64,000 nucleotides of DNA from Sipunculus nudus (Eukaryota > Annelida > Sipuncula > Golfingiida > Sipunculidae), in contig CM049312.1 in NCBI GenBank assembly GCA_026874595.1, positions 53,075,429-53,139,428 on the forward strand. Reading direction: 5' to 3'. Position 1 is the stretch's first letter. Each line of letters begins with the position of its first letter. Both the position numbers and the translations under genes were made by a program. The notes beneath the pieces were generated by a model. It saw only the letters and a program-made list of their open reading frames with translations. It was not told the origin of the DNA and searched no databases. Shown here piece after piece: positions 45,160-59,300 of this stretch.

Positions 45160-47019
45160 CTGAATAATGAATATCAGGTTCATTATGGAGAAACAGAAGT
45201 ACAGACTAATCTGGTAAATAAAAAATGACAAATTAAAACACTGCATTAATCCATTTTTGAAATTTGCAAAACATTCATACATTGTTTAATGTTTATTAAT
45301 TTTCTTCTTCATATTATAAACCAAAAGATGTCATGCAATTATATTTTATGTTTATTTACAAAATAAATAAATTTATAGAGCAACAAATTAAAGGTTTGAT
45401 AAACATGATCTAAGAAGCTTTAACTTCTTATATTAAAACTATTATCAGTACCTGCTACAAATATATATTTTTTATATTAGAAATGTTGGACAGCCATTTA
45501 ACACTTTTTAAAGTCAACACTTTAAAACTGATGAAAATGTGACATATTATAGGTGTACCGGTATATATACTGTAATTCTGAAGGCAAAGATAATAAATTA
45601 ATTCTGCACTACCCGCATGTTACAGCCCATCCAAAACTTTTGAGATGGGTATAGGTGCTAAGAAGAGGGTAAATCATGCAGGTCTATGGCTGGCAGTCCA
45701 GAGAGAAGCCAGCTGTGCTGTACCAGTGGCTGCCTGGTTTAAAGACCTAGAGAGAGTTATGCTAACATATGTGTATCAGTAAAATCGATTGATGCTGTGA
45801 TAAATGATGACAGCCAGTGTTATGTAAAGGCTGACATGTGAATACCAGGAGAAATGTTGTGGTGTCAGTGCTTTTAAATACATCCTGCCAAGATAGTTAA
45901 CTGGTCTCAACACAACTTCATATTGCATCCTGAATTGTCATGACATACTTTCATGCATAAAATGTCAGGATGAGTGAAGTCAATGAAATGTTTACAAATT
46001 CTGTTACGCAAGTTGTGAGCAAAAATATTTTTGAATTAAATTTTGTATATTGAACATAGTTTTGGTTTTATTCTTGAGGGTAGGATATATGGTTATTGTA
46101 GGAATATAACAAGTTCCACAACAGACTTTTGGTATCACATATTATCCCCAATTAGTTTTGGCATGCATGTATTGGAGAAAATCAGATTTGTGAGCCTTCT
46201 TCAATCTTCAAAGTCATCTTCAATGGTGGCTGTACATGGTCTTTATTTACAGTTGATAGAGGATGGTACCTTAGTGGTAAGAATGCAATAGCAGGTGCAC
46301 AAAGTGGACAGGATTCATTTTCGGGAGGCGGCAGTTGTCCATTCCTCAGTGTCTGACCACATCTTGCCCTTCCTCACAATCATGACTGGCCAAACTCGAC
46401 ATGTCACCTGAATTAGTGACAAGCCACGAGGTCATGTTCCCTCATATGATGACACATGAGCTTCCTCTGCCAACGTCACTTTACATGATGATGAACAAGA
46501 GCACCTCTATCGTGTATAATATCCATGTCGTATGACCTCTGACATTATAAATGCATGGATTTTGCTGGAAATCAAACTTAGGTAAGATATTGTATTGATT
46601 AATATTTGATATAGGGTATCTGGTGACCTCTTACATCACTGAATTTGTGTGAATATTGTCTATAACTGAACTTGGTTGAGATATCTATTGGTAAGCAGTT
46701 ATGGTGGGTTTCATGAAAAAGTTATCTCGCTGGCATTTAAAGTTAATGAACTGACAGACAGATGGACTGTGAGTATACCATAATATAGCTTAGGGTCATG
46801 ATTTCCAGTATATGTAATGGGCTGCTCTGTGTCAAGGTGCCTCATATGATGCCACAAAATGACTGCCTCTGGTATTGAAGATCCTGTATCTGTATTTATA
46901 TGGTCTGTCGTCACCAAGATATGAGCACATTTTTTTCATTCTGTCCATGATGGATTAGTTTGTACCACAGTAAGAACAAGTATGAACACCAGAAATAACA
47001 TTAATGGTAAGATGTATCA

Positions 47020-47025
47020 TTTATT
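47020..47025 (-). promoter_or_regulatory. Putative polyadenylation signal of PPIL2
   Basis: AATAAA on the minus strand (TTTATT on plus) lies about 200 bases after the PPIL2 stop. It is the first such hexamer downstream and predicts a short 3' UTR. Confidence 0.5.
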
Positions 47026-47226
47026 TACAGTTCTGCAAAAGATCATAAGGTCCCTTCACTCCAGTGAGTGAATTATTCTGTACAACTGTTGATATAAAAG
47101 ATGACATTTTTGTACTAGTTCCCTTCTTGAAACATTTGTTTTTACTGAGTTTGTACCGGTTAATTTTGTGGTTCATAAACATGACTTGATACAGATGATG
47201 AGATGATGAGTGAACGCTGGCTGGAT

Positions 47227-47320
47227 TCACCAGCTGCTGAAGTCATCCAGGTCTGCTCTGCCTTTTGTCTTCTTCTTGGCTGGCTGGTCAGAGGTACTGG
47301 GGTCTGTCGTGGAATGTTTT
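47227..47320 (-). CDS. PPIL2: PPIL2 last exon with stop
   Basis: Acceptor TTTAACAG precedes 47320. It encodes a Ser/Thr stretch, a basic nuclear-signal-like PAKKKTKGR, and the family ending DDFSSW, then TGA at 47227-47229. It is separated from the previous exon by a 37-bp minisatellite. Confidence 0.93.
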
Positions 47321-50300
47321 CTGTTAAATACAAATGTTAACCAACTTCAAAACTTAAAGGTAATAACAGTTCTGTAAACTATAATGAACTGAAAAATCAC
47401 AAGCTGTAGTTGATGTGATTTATTTCTATACATATAAACATGGGAGTAGGTAGCCATATGGCTACATCTCTCAGTCCTCTGACAACTCTACCACATGGCT
47501 ACATGTCTCAGTCCTCTAACAACTTTACCACATGGCTACATGTCTCAGTCCTCTGACAACTTTACCACATGGCTACATGTCTCAGTCCTCTAACAACTTT
47601 ACCACATGGCTACATGTCTCAGTCCTCTAACAACTTTACCACATGGCTACATGTCTCAGTCCTCTAACAACTTTACCACATGGCCATGTGTCTCAATCCT
47701 CTGACAACTTTACCAGATGGCTACATGTCTCGGTCCTCTAACAACTCTACCACATGGCCATGTGTCTCAATCCTCTAACAACTTTACCACATGGCTACAT
47801 GTCTCGGTCCCCTGACAACTCTACCACATGGCCATGTGTCTCAATCCTCTTACAACTTTACCAGATGGCTACATGTCTCAGTCCTCTGAAAACTTTACCA
47901 GATGGCTACATGTCTCAGTCCTCTGACAACTTTACCAGATGGCTACATGTCTCAGTCCTCTAACAACTTTACCACATGGCTACATGTCTCAGTCCTCTGA
48001 CAACTTTACCAGATGGCTACATGTCTCAGTCCTCTGACAACTTTACCACATGGCTACATGTCTCAGTCCTCTGACAACTTTACCACATTGCTACATGTCT
48101 CGGTCCGCTGACAACTCTACCACATGGCCATGTGTCTCAATCCTCTGACAACTTTACCAGATGGCTACATGTCTCAGTGCTCTGACAACTTTACCACATG
48201 GCTACATGTCTCAGTCCTCTAACAACTTTACCACATGGCTACATGTCTCAGTCCTCTAACAACTTTACCACATGGCTACATGTCTCGGTCCTCTGACAAC
48301 TCTACCACATGGCCATGTGTCTCAATCCTCTGACAACTTTACCAGATGGCTACATGTCTCAGTCCTCTGACAACTTTACCACATGGCTACATGTCTCAGT
48401 CCTCTGACAACTTTACCACATGGCTACATGTCTCAGTCCTCTAACAACTTTACCACATGGCTACATGTCTCGGTCCTCTGACAACTCTACCACATGGCCA
48501 TGTGTCTCAATCCTCTGACAACTTCACCAGATGGCTACATGTCTCAGTCCTCTGACAACTTTACCACATGGCCATGTGTCTCAATCCTCTAACAACTTTA
48601 CCACATTGCTACATGTCTCGGTCCTCTGACAACTCTACCACATGGCCATGTGTCTCAATCCTCTGACAACTTTACCAGATGGCTACATGTCTCAGTCCTC
48701 TGACAACTTTACCACATGGCCATGTGTCTCAATCCTCTGACAACTTTACCAGATGGCTACATGTCTCAGTCCTCTAACAACTTTACCACATGGCTACATG
48801 TCTCGGTCCTCTGACAACTCTACCACATGGCCATGTGTCTCAATCCTCTGACAACTTTACCAGATGGCTACATGTCAGTCCTCTGACAACTTTACTACAA
48901 GGCTACTAGCATGCCATCCATAAGGAGTTAAACCCTCCCCCCCCCCCCCCCCCCCCAGTCCTTTCTTGCTACAGAAACTTGGATAATCTCCGGCCCGATG
49001 AGCCAGTAGGTCAGGTGTAAAAGCCTAACAGACTTTACATCTCTCAGTCCTCTGACAACTTTACTACATGGCTACATGTCTCAGTCCTCTAAAAGATTTA
49101 CCACATGGCTAAATGTTTCAGTCCTCTGACAAATTTACCAGTGTGATTGTTTTGGAGTGACAAAGGGTGTATTAGCCCTCTGTTACTTACTGTGCAGCTA
49201 TGTTGATGAATTTGCCGATTCCTTTTTTGTATTCTCTGGGAGCAGCTGGTTTTGCGTTGATCTTTGATTTGACTTTCAATGCTTGTCTTTCTTTTTCCTG
49301 GTCTTCTTCTCTTTCTTTTTTCAGCTGAAAAGAATTGAGGATTCAAGAGATACAAAAAGGCATAAACATCACATAATATGAAATGTCAGTTATCTTAATA
49401 AACATTTGTGGATCAAACTTTAAACAGCAGATGTGAACAACTGTGTACACATCAGTGTGTTATGAATTAACTTATTTTTCCAAATGAGAAAAATCAACCA
49501 ATTGCGTCACCTGAAATCATTAGGCCATAACACTGTTTCAACCTGGTAATAACTGCCTTCCACAAAATCCCAGAAAATAAATATGCAAAAGTTACAAATG
49601 AATAGTTCTAGCATGTAAGAAACTACATTAAACATTTTCTGTTTGTGGAGGATCTGATTGTCTCATGACCCGATGTTCATATGCCTCGTGACAGTGGCAG
49701 GCGGTGATTCGTGATATACCTCTCTTGACAGTCAGCTGCACTACACTGATTTCCAATGGTTCTGTAAGAGGACTCGTATTTTCATCAAAGTGCTTCTAAA
49801 GATTAATCAACAAAATTAAGTTAATTCATTGCCTTCTACACATTTTTTAACACAGCCACATCATGTTTCAGGGAAAGGTCCATTTTTTCCTAGTTCATGC
49901 ATTTTAACTGACCAAGTGTTCCACAACTTTTTTTTATTAGATTTTTTTTTGCGGAGGTAACAGGCTCAATTTTTTAATGCTTGCTTAACTTAGTACTATG
50001 TACATCTGCACAGTTCCAGTTTCAGAATACCTGACTAGGGCTTAAATGCAATTATCCTGGTGTCACTAAAGATTGGTGTAGTGCTGTTTTGCTCCCTGCT
50101 GCTGGGTCATTATATGGAGGAACCCCTGAAAGGCGCACACATTTGAGTGAAACACAGCTATTTGAATCAGTCTCCCCAGAGCACTGACATTAGATGGGGG
50201 CCGACTGTGAAAAATCTCACCACCCAGGTTGAGATTTGAACTCACAATTGTCCAGCTTTGAGCCTCTACCCTCTTACACCACAGAAGCCATTCTGCAATT

Positions 50301-53300
50301 TACCTGCTCATCAGCTTCATCATATGGATTAACAAACACCTGGCAGTCTTTGATCTCAATATCCTCCTGAAAGTACACACAAAATGTGTCAGAGAACATG
50401 TGCTTCACAATGTCTATACTACAGAGATGTAAACACAAAGATAAGTCAAGGATCTCATAGAACATAAATCAATATGGTGGGCCGATTTGACAACATGAAA
50501 TATTACTAAATGGTTAAGATGAATAAATAACTTTCTTACTAAATTTATTCATCTAAATGTAATTCATCTTCAACTGTCATGGGTTTTTAGTGTTCCCAGT
50601 GCCAAATGTTTGAACCACATAACCTGACACTTTAATATATGTTAATATATATCTTAAATAGTTCAATGTTATTAGAATAATAGAAATAGAAATAATAATA
50701 TAGAATAGACTTCATTGTTGTTTACAACATGGCCATAAAATCTGTAAGATCACTGTCCTATGAGAGAATGTTTGGAGTGTTGACATCACAAATCAAGAAT
50801 GCTTACAGGTTGAACAGACAATAACTTGTGGAATGCATGTAGCCAGAAGTTGCAGTTTGCCCACCCCTGAACCAAAAAGATTGAGGGAACCGATTCTTTA
50901 TCAGTATCTGCATATATTTACCAAACTTGAGGTTCATGAGGATTTCTCTATTCAGATGTAAATTACAGAGCATGAACTTCAATGTCATGGCACCCAGCTA
51001 GCACATTTCTCACTCAGAGCAAACAACTGCATGCCATAAAGCTTTCACCATTACCCTAACATGAGTGCAATTCTTTGTATTTATCACTGGAGTTCTGCAT
51101 TCTATTGAATGCGAGCCTCCATCATTCACTTATTTAACCATTATTCCCAGCTTTATTCATGCAAAAATGGTCACAGATTTATGACTATTCCTTGATGATG
51201 TTCCTGGGCCAGATCCACATAAAATCTTATCGATTCTTTATTAGCATATTCCAGAAATGCCCTGATAATTTCATGAGAATCTATTCATGATTGCTTGAAT
51301 ATTGATTTGAACAAACACAAACACACAAATGAGAAATAATGCATACTATAATGTGTGTTTATATGTATTATCTAATATCAAATTTTCCATTTTATTTTAC
51401 CAAACTCCACTGATAAGACCAGTGTTTACAAAGATATCACAGATATCAGGATCCATGTGAGACAACATACCAATGGCCGGTCTTTTGCATCTGTTTCTAC
51501 TTTCTCCATCTTGTCGAGTGTTTCTAACCCACCGACAACTCTGCAAAGAAAAACAAACCACAAAGCACTTAACATGGCAGCTGACATCATATAAACTAAA
51601 TATATAACACAGCACAGTCAAATAATAAAATTATTTCAAAATCTAATTTTACAAATGTGAATCATTTCATCTTAATTTTGTCAAACATTCATAGCAGCTG
51701 ACATGATCATGGTATAATGCTCGAGTAGGGTAACTATTTCTGGCATTTAATCTCATTCAGATATTTAAATATTCTGCTATCCTGTATTTTTTATGTACAG
51801 GCCAGTTATTTATTCAAAACTATAAACAAAATTGTTTTAAGGGTAAAGAAAATCGCTTATAAGCCAATTAATCCAATACTAAACTAGAATATCAGCAGAA
51901 GCTGACAAAAGCCCTCAGCCAAAAGAACAGTGTTTAGAGGTGGTAACAGTAACAAGTACTAAATATATGTTCTCACATGGATGTATATCTGTACATGTCT
52001 CAGTTATAAATTTAAAATGGAGAGGTATGTACCATGATTCATAACAATCCACCAAATGCTTCCTGAAAATAAGCTTCTAAGTTTTATTCTATTATAAGTT
52101 CTATTATAAGCTCTGTGACCTTGAAAAGCAGGTCAAGGTCACCCATCTTCGAACTTGACCAAGATTTTTTCAAAAAACATATTCACCAAAGAAATAAAAT
52201 TCCTATTGTGAATCCTTTTAGAGATATCCCGCTCACAAGGGCAAAATTGAAAAATCCAAGAAAAATTCATAAAAAATAAGAAATTGTAGGTGGCACCCCA
52301 AAACTTGTGCAGCAGTTGCAGACCATCAGTCCCTATGATCATAGTAAGTATTGTGAAAATACACCCAATGGTTCCTGAGAAATAAGCTTCTAAATGTTTT
52401 TTCCATAATCAGCTCTAAAATGTAGAAAAATAGGTCAAGGTCCCCCATCTTCGAACTTGACCGAGATTTTGTCAATATACATCTTCACCAAAAAAAAAAA
52501 ATTCCTACAGTGAATCCTTTCAGAGATATCCCGCTCACAAGCCCAAAGTTGAAAAATCTGATAAAAATTCATTAAAAATCAGAAATTGTAGGTGGCACCA
52601 CCAAACTTGTGAAGCAGGTACAGACTATCAGTCCCAATAATCATAGTCAGTTTTGTAAAAATCCACCAAATGGTTCCTGAGTAATAAGCATCTAAGTGTT
52701 TTTCTATAATCAGCTCTAATATGTAGAAAAATAGGTCAAGGTCACCCATCTTCGAACTTGACCTAGATTTTGTCGATATACATCTTTAACGAGGAAATAA
52801 AATTCTGACGGTGAATCCTTTTCAAGATATCCCGCTCACAAGGTAAAAGTTAACGGACGCCGGACGGACGGACGGATGGACAGCTTGGGTGACGACAATA
52901 GCCCATCAGCCTAAGGGCTGAGGGCTAAAAAAGGAAGTTGGTCCACATTTGTCCTGAATGTTCTCTGAAACCACATTGCGTATGACACAGTGCTATGCCT
53001 TGTTTTAAAGGTTATTGTTCTTGCAGTGATCTTGCCGATATGAGAAGAAACAATTTCTAATGTAGACATCATTTTGAGTGATTTTTGTGTGGTTTTTGAA
53101 TTGCCTGGATATTACCACTGAAAACAACCGAACTGCCTTCAGCAAGGACTGGAATGCATATACGTTCGGATTAAGGTTTATTGTGCATATGTATAACCCC
53201 TGCTGTCAGTGACGGATTTAAGCATGTTTGGCCTAGTCACTGACCCACCTGCATGGTCAGTAAATGTAAAAACGTGACTTTCGAACCCTTGGCACTCATT

Positions 53301-56300
53301 TCTTCCATCAAGATTTCATAAATTAAACTGTTTCCTTACTTTTAGTGGTTTTTCACCTTATATACATCATTAGACCCTACAAAACACATTATTCCTTACT
53401 TTTAGTGGTTTCCCCCTCTCTGATTAAAAAACCCTGGTTACCGGGTTTATCAGCAAGTATAAAATTAAAATGAAGAAAAGTCATCATGATCAATAATCAC
53501 AACTGTCTGTGTATTACATGAAGTCAAGAGATTACTGTGGAGACCTTAGATCAAAATTATGTAAACTTATTCATATTTACAGTTCTTTATTTGACATTTC
53601 TACAAAACTGGTTTGAAAATTTTCTTCATGTTACAATATGGGGACAAGAATACCATGTGAATGATGCACATTTTCATCTTTTATTGCTGCTCTGAAGATA
53701 CTTGTGTCTAAAGTTATCTATCTGTCACTGTTGATTACTCACCTCCCAAACACTGCATGTTTACCATCTAGATGTTTTGCTGATCTGTAGGTGATGAAGC
53801 TGAAACAAGAGAAACATAAACAAATAATCTATCATCATCCTTCACTGAAAGCGTATATATACATGTGCACTATGTGATGTTAATTAATTCTGACGTGAAT
53901 ATGGAAAGACAAGCCCTGTATTTGAGAGTAACTTTAAGACAAACAACAAACAAACACCCTGTATGATGGTGCTGCAGCATGGCCAAAAACAATGACTGGG
54001 TCCACCTTAAAGTACAGTCGAGCGAGGGGACACAAGTGTGCAATCAATCAGAGGGCAGTGGAGTGGAAGGACCACGGAAGACAAAAGGTCCATTGAGTTA
54101 AAGAAGAGGACCTTAAAATCTTTGTTATTTTAAACTGTTTATGGAACCTGCTTTCTAAAGACCACTCTGCCATAACAGTATAAAAGCCCCGCACTTGCAC
54201 GGGCTGCTCGTAATTTATTGACTATGAAGAAGTGTCATCCGGCCTGGTTCAGGATTCATTATCCTGCAAGTTATATCTTTGGAACGATATTGATGGAATG
54301 GTAATGTGTACTGTGTTTTGTGAATGGCTCCTGTGCAGCTCCAGAAGTAGTATTTGGGACTTTGTGTTTCTCGGACTGAAGACACCCTTAAGCCAAGTAT
54401 ACGGTCATATTAAATATGGGTGTCTCACTTGGACAGTTTTAATGTAACGAAAATGAACCATTGATATTTTTTTAAAATTGTAAATATGATTTTTTGTTAT
54501 TATAAATATTATTGAGTACTTTTTGAGTCTTTCTTGTGTTCATGTTGCATGCAGAACATGGACAAAATCTTAGTCACACATAACACCTGTGAGTCATGAA
54601 GCTCAGCTGATGAGCTGATTTTACATTTTTGTGTACAGTAAGTCAACAGTTTAGGTACAAGATATATAAGAAAAGAAACTGATCAATCATACCTCAGGTC
54701 AATTTATAAAATTTTCCTGAATTAATCCATGAGAAGACAGGCCTGAGGAACCAAAATGTGACATTAACTGTTAAAAGTCTGATAATTATTCAATGTACAC
54801 AAACCAAAAGTGACAAATTGTGCTTAAAATTCAAAGTGAGAATATACTGTTTATCAATAATTGATAACCTTAGCAGAATGCTATAAGTTTTATCTTCTGC
54901 ATGGCCTAGCCAGAAAACTAAAACTCACTGAAGACAACTGTACAAATATTTACTAAACTAAATAAAGTTAAAAATTATAATTACTTACAACTGTGACTTA
55001 TTGGTATTAGGTCCTGAGTTTGCCATGCTTAAAATACCCCTGCCAGTGTGAGTGAGATTTGGCTTCAACTCATCCTTAAATGTTTTGCCCCAAATTGATT
55101 CACCTCCTGAAATATAAATACATAAAGCATGATCAAACACCTGACAAACTATTTTTTTTACTGGTTTCAACATAAGATCTGGGAAATACATTAAACATTA
55201 ATACTTCATATGGTAACATAAACATAAGGCTAGAGAAAACACAGTGCTTTACATTTTTAACTGATTTTGTGCAAACTCTGAAGGTTTGATGATATAGCAT
55301 GGAGCTTAATTTTTATGACCTCATATCAACTAAGAATATTAGCTGTTAGTGACCATGATATTGGCAGCATAAAATATTATAAAGTTTTAAATCATTCCTT
55401 TCTTGCCAGTTCTCATTAGTTTTACCAAATAAAATCAAGAATCCCAAAGTCATATTTAAGATTACTAACCAGTCCAAAATATTTCTAAAGAAGTTGGTAT
55501 TTTTAGCAACATTAAATGTAAAGAACTGATTAACAGTAGTCTGGCCCAATATTATGGTATGGTAACAGTATCTGGCCTTGTGCAACCAGTTGCAGATGGG
55601 CAAAGGGTCAGTTCTACAGGTCAGGTCACTTAACATCAGCTTGGCATCATATGTGCCTGATTTGTTTATGCTCTTTCTAAAAATCACTCTTTCACTGATG
55701 AGCTGACTTACCTGTGCCTGTGCCCGTTGGATCACCTCCTTGTATCTGTAAATATCAACAAAGGTTACCTTTACTTAACTTTTCAAGTTACATTTGAGCA
55801 ACATTTAATTTTGTACACCTGATAACTGATAACCATGCTGATGGGCTCATTCATTCATGATATTTCTAAGGGGGGACCACTATATCAAATCTGAAGTAAA
55901 TGAGATGATGTTTTGGAGAAATACCTGAAAACCTGATGGGCAGAGAGAAATAAGGACAAAAAGATAAATGGACAGACAGACAAAGACAAGTCAGTAACCC
56001 CTTTCAATCTAGAAGCTGGGGTAGAAAACCAGATTTACTTACCATGAAGTTTCTTATGGACCTGTGAAATATTGTCCCTTTATAGTACCCATTAACACAG
56101 TGTTTCAGGAAATTCTCGCATGTTTTTGGAACCTGAAAGAACAGAGAAACAATGATCATAGAAAAGTTATACTAAAAGCTGCTTACAGGGGTTACTCAAA
56201 TGCTTGTGGCCAATGGTTTGATAAGATAGCGACTTTGCTTCTGCCCTTGCTGAATACCATAACCACAAAACTATTATATAACAAAGATCCAAGTTGCATT

Positions 56301-59300
56301 CAGATCATTTGATGCATCACCTTACAGATACAGCAACATGTTATTTAAGTATAAAGTAAAAACATAACAATAAATCTGTATGCTCTTGTATCTACATTAA
56401 TTATTATTAGTAATTTTTTTTGAGACAGGACAACTTATTCATATTAATCGATCTTTACAATTTAATCACTTTTCAAAAACATCTTGAGGTTATTTATGCT
56501 GACATTTACATTTTACTTACCATATCAGAATGTAATTCTATGTTGAGTGGTCCCAGACTCGTGATCATTCGTATGTAAGCTTTTTTCTTCACCCGTTCGT
56601 ACCTGATTACATCCTCATCAATAATAGCTGAAAAAATAACCAAATCAATAATATCTTCATTCATGACAGCTGAAAACTAAAAAGGTCATTAAAATTAAAA
56701 TGAAAAAGCAGCAGTAAGAATAAGAGATAAGAAAAGTATAAGACTCCTGAAGCCTCTTAATTCTGTATCCAACAAAGCCACATTGACAGAGTATATTGTG
56801 ATTCCAAGTTCAAGTAGAAACTGGCATCAAATCTTCAGCATCCATATACTGAAACCTTCAAGATTTGATCATGACAATCAAGGTCAAGGTCACCAGTTTC
56901 ACACTCCTCACAGAACTTAGTTAAAACATTTTGCTTAGCAAAGTTGAGGGGGAAAATTTTGAGTACTTCTAAAGTTGCGACAGTCACAAATAACCAATAT
57001 TTCTGCAGATTTGACCTTGCAGATCACGGTCATCAGTTTCTAAACTTCTTCAAGAGCTTTTTCTTAAAGAACTCCTAAAAGAACTTGGTGACACAATAGG
57101 TTTGTAAAATTTGAGGGGAAAATACACAGTACTTGAAAGTAATGGGGTCAACAAATAACCCATATTTCTGCAGATCTGATCTTGAAGATCCCAGCCAAGC
57201 CATCAAAAGTAAGGAACCTTGAACTCTGACCTCAAAAAATAATTCTTCCCCAATTGGTAGGTAATCTTTCTGTGAAAGGCTTTGGATGAAAATTGGCTTA
57301 AATATGCCCACAAGTGTTTTCAAGAAGTGGGACTTGTGACCTTGACCTTGTGACCCGAAAATCAACAGAGTCTACCCTATAAGTAGGTTATGAATCTTTG
57401 AAATTGAAACGTTTGGGATGAATGTTTGGCTTAAAATGCATCGAGAAGCTTTTTCAAGAAGGGGGTCCTGTGACATTTACCTTTAACCTCATGACATCAA
57501 AATCTACTGCTCTCTTTCCTTATTGGAAGGCAAGCCATATTTTGTAGAATGTTTTAGATGAAGGTTTGGCTTAAAATCTGCCAAAGTGGGAATTGTGACC
57601 TTGGCCTTTGACCTCAAGTCAAAAGAGTTCTTCCCCTAATGGTAAGTAAATCATAGATGAAAGGTGGGAGGTTTGGGATGAAAGTTTAGCTAAAAGTGCC
57701 TGCACAAGCTGTTTGCCTGCACAATGAAGTGGGCCATGCGACCTTAACCTTTGCCCTTTTGACCTCATGTTCAACCAATTTCTTTCTCTAATGACAAGTG
57801 AACTTGATATGAAAGGTGGACAGTTTGGGTTGAAAGTTTGGTTTACAATGTGTGCACAAGCTTTTTAATGAAATAAGTCATGTGACCTTGACCTACAAAT
57901 TGTAAGTATGTGTTACTATGAGAGAAATGTGTATTTTAGTTTTTTTAATTACACTGGTAATACTATTTTCATGACATCTCATTATTTCCAGACTTCTCAG
58001 TCTAGGGATACAAAAATGAACTGGAGTTCAAAATTTGCATGTAAATTGTTGCACAATTTCAGTTTCAGGTTGCTTAACATCACTTTCAATATCGAAGAAA
58101 TGTGAAACAGCACAGCTGCATGAACTGCAACATGAATACACAGTGTTTCAAAGGCTGTTTTTTGCCTGCAGACAGCACAGGTGCAGTACCCATTGATACA
58201 TGACTTAGTAGGCATTTATATACTGATCGGGTCTATGCTGCATCATGATGCCAGTCAAACTGAAAACCGCACTGCAATAAAGAACCATCCTACTGCAACA
58301 ATATGGTTTAGCGGCTGTTAATCTTAATATTAGCCAGAAGTGAAAAATAAGGGGATATGAAATCACACCTGAGAAATACACAAGCTGACAGACATAAGTG
58401 CAATGTAATGTTAATGTAAATTCAATGTAAATTAGTTTTTCCTACCTGCGTGATGCTCAGTTTCTGGTGCTATTGCTGTGGAGGTGAAGGCTGCAGCAAC
58501 ACGTCCAGTGGAATAATGGGCCTGTATATAAAATACAACCATAATGAATCAAATTTAAAGCATATAGGCTCTTTTTTTATGCTGTCATCAAATAAACCTG
58601 GAATAAGACCTACTGCAAATTCCATTTTGAAAATATTTTGCCACTTAGATTTAAGATTAAGTATATCAACATAACACTGAACACATAGGGTCTGTTTTAA
58701 TAACATTATACAGGACACAGTTACAATTAAAATACCACAGTCACAATTGGCACAGGAAAATGACTTGTGTCACCTGACTTGTGGAGTGGTTATGAGACAT
58801 GACTGATTGGCATTACTGACTTTAATGACAAACATTATGTGGGAACCTTTTCTGTAAAAGTTACCTATTCTCAAGTCAAACAGTTTAAATTTTGACCAGT
58901 TAACATTTATCAAATTTACAAATGGCAGATGGTTTCCAGTTTTTTCAAAATTGTCCAGTAGAGCTTCCCTTTGTATTTAAGTCTATTTATGAGGAAAACT
59001 GCTGTCATTAGCACATCCTGCAAATATATTGTATAAAAAGAAAATTTCTATCTCTGCCTTTGGCATAAATAAACCTTTAAAAATTTTCAGCCATGCATTT
59101 GAATTTACTTCATATTCTTAAGTCTTTACTTTTTAATTACCTTATGTACATAAGCAAATAAATGTAAAACACTTACTGCATTAAATTTGTCTGCTCTCTT
59201 TTCTTCAACTGCAGCTGCTTCCTAGAACAAATATAGATAAATCAATAAGCATTGCTGTTCCAGAAACAACATTAGCTAAATGCTTACAGACTGACCATAG

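Larger units (their letters stand above)
45081..47226. other. Convergent intergenic region with both 3' UTRs
   Basis: Contains the short 3' UTR of each gene and otherwise AT-rich sequence. Open frames (46043-46291, 46711-46917) are short and resemble nothing I know. Confidence 0.6.

Noticed and set aside
47460-48907. Possible CRISPR-like array
   Set aside because: Units are contiguous 37-bp tandem copies with no unique spacers, in a eukaryotic intron.
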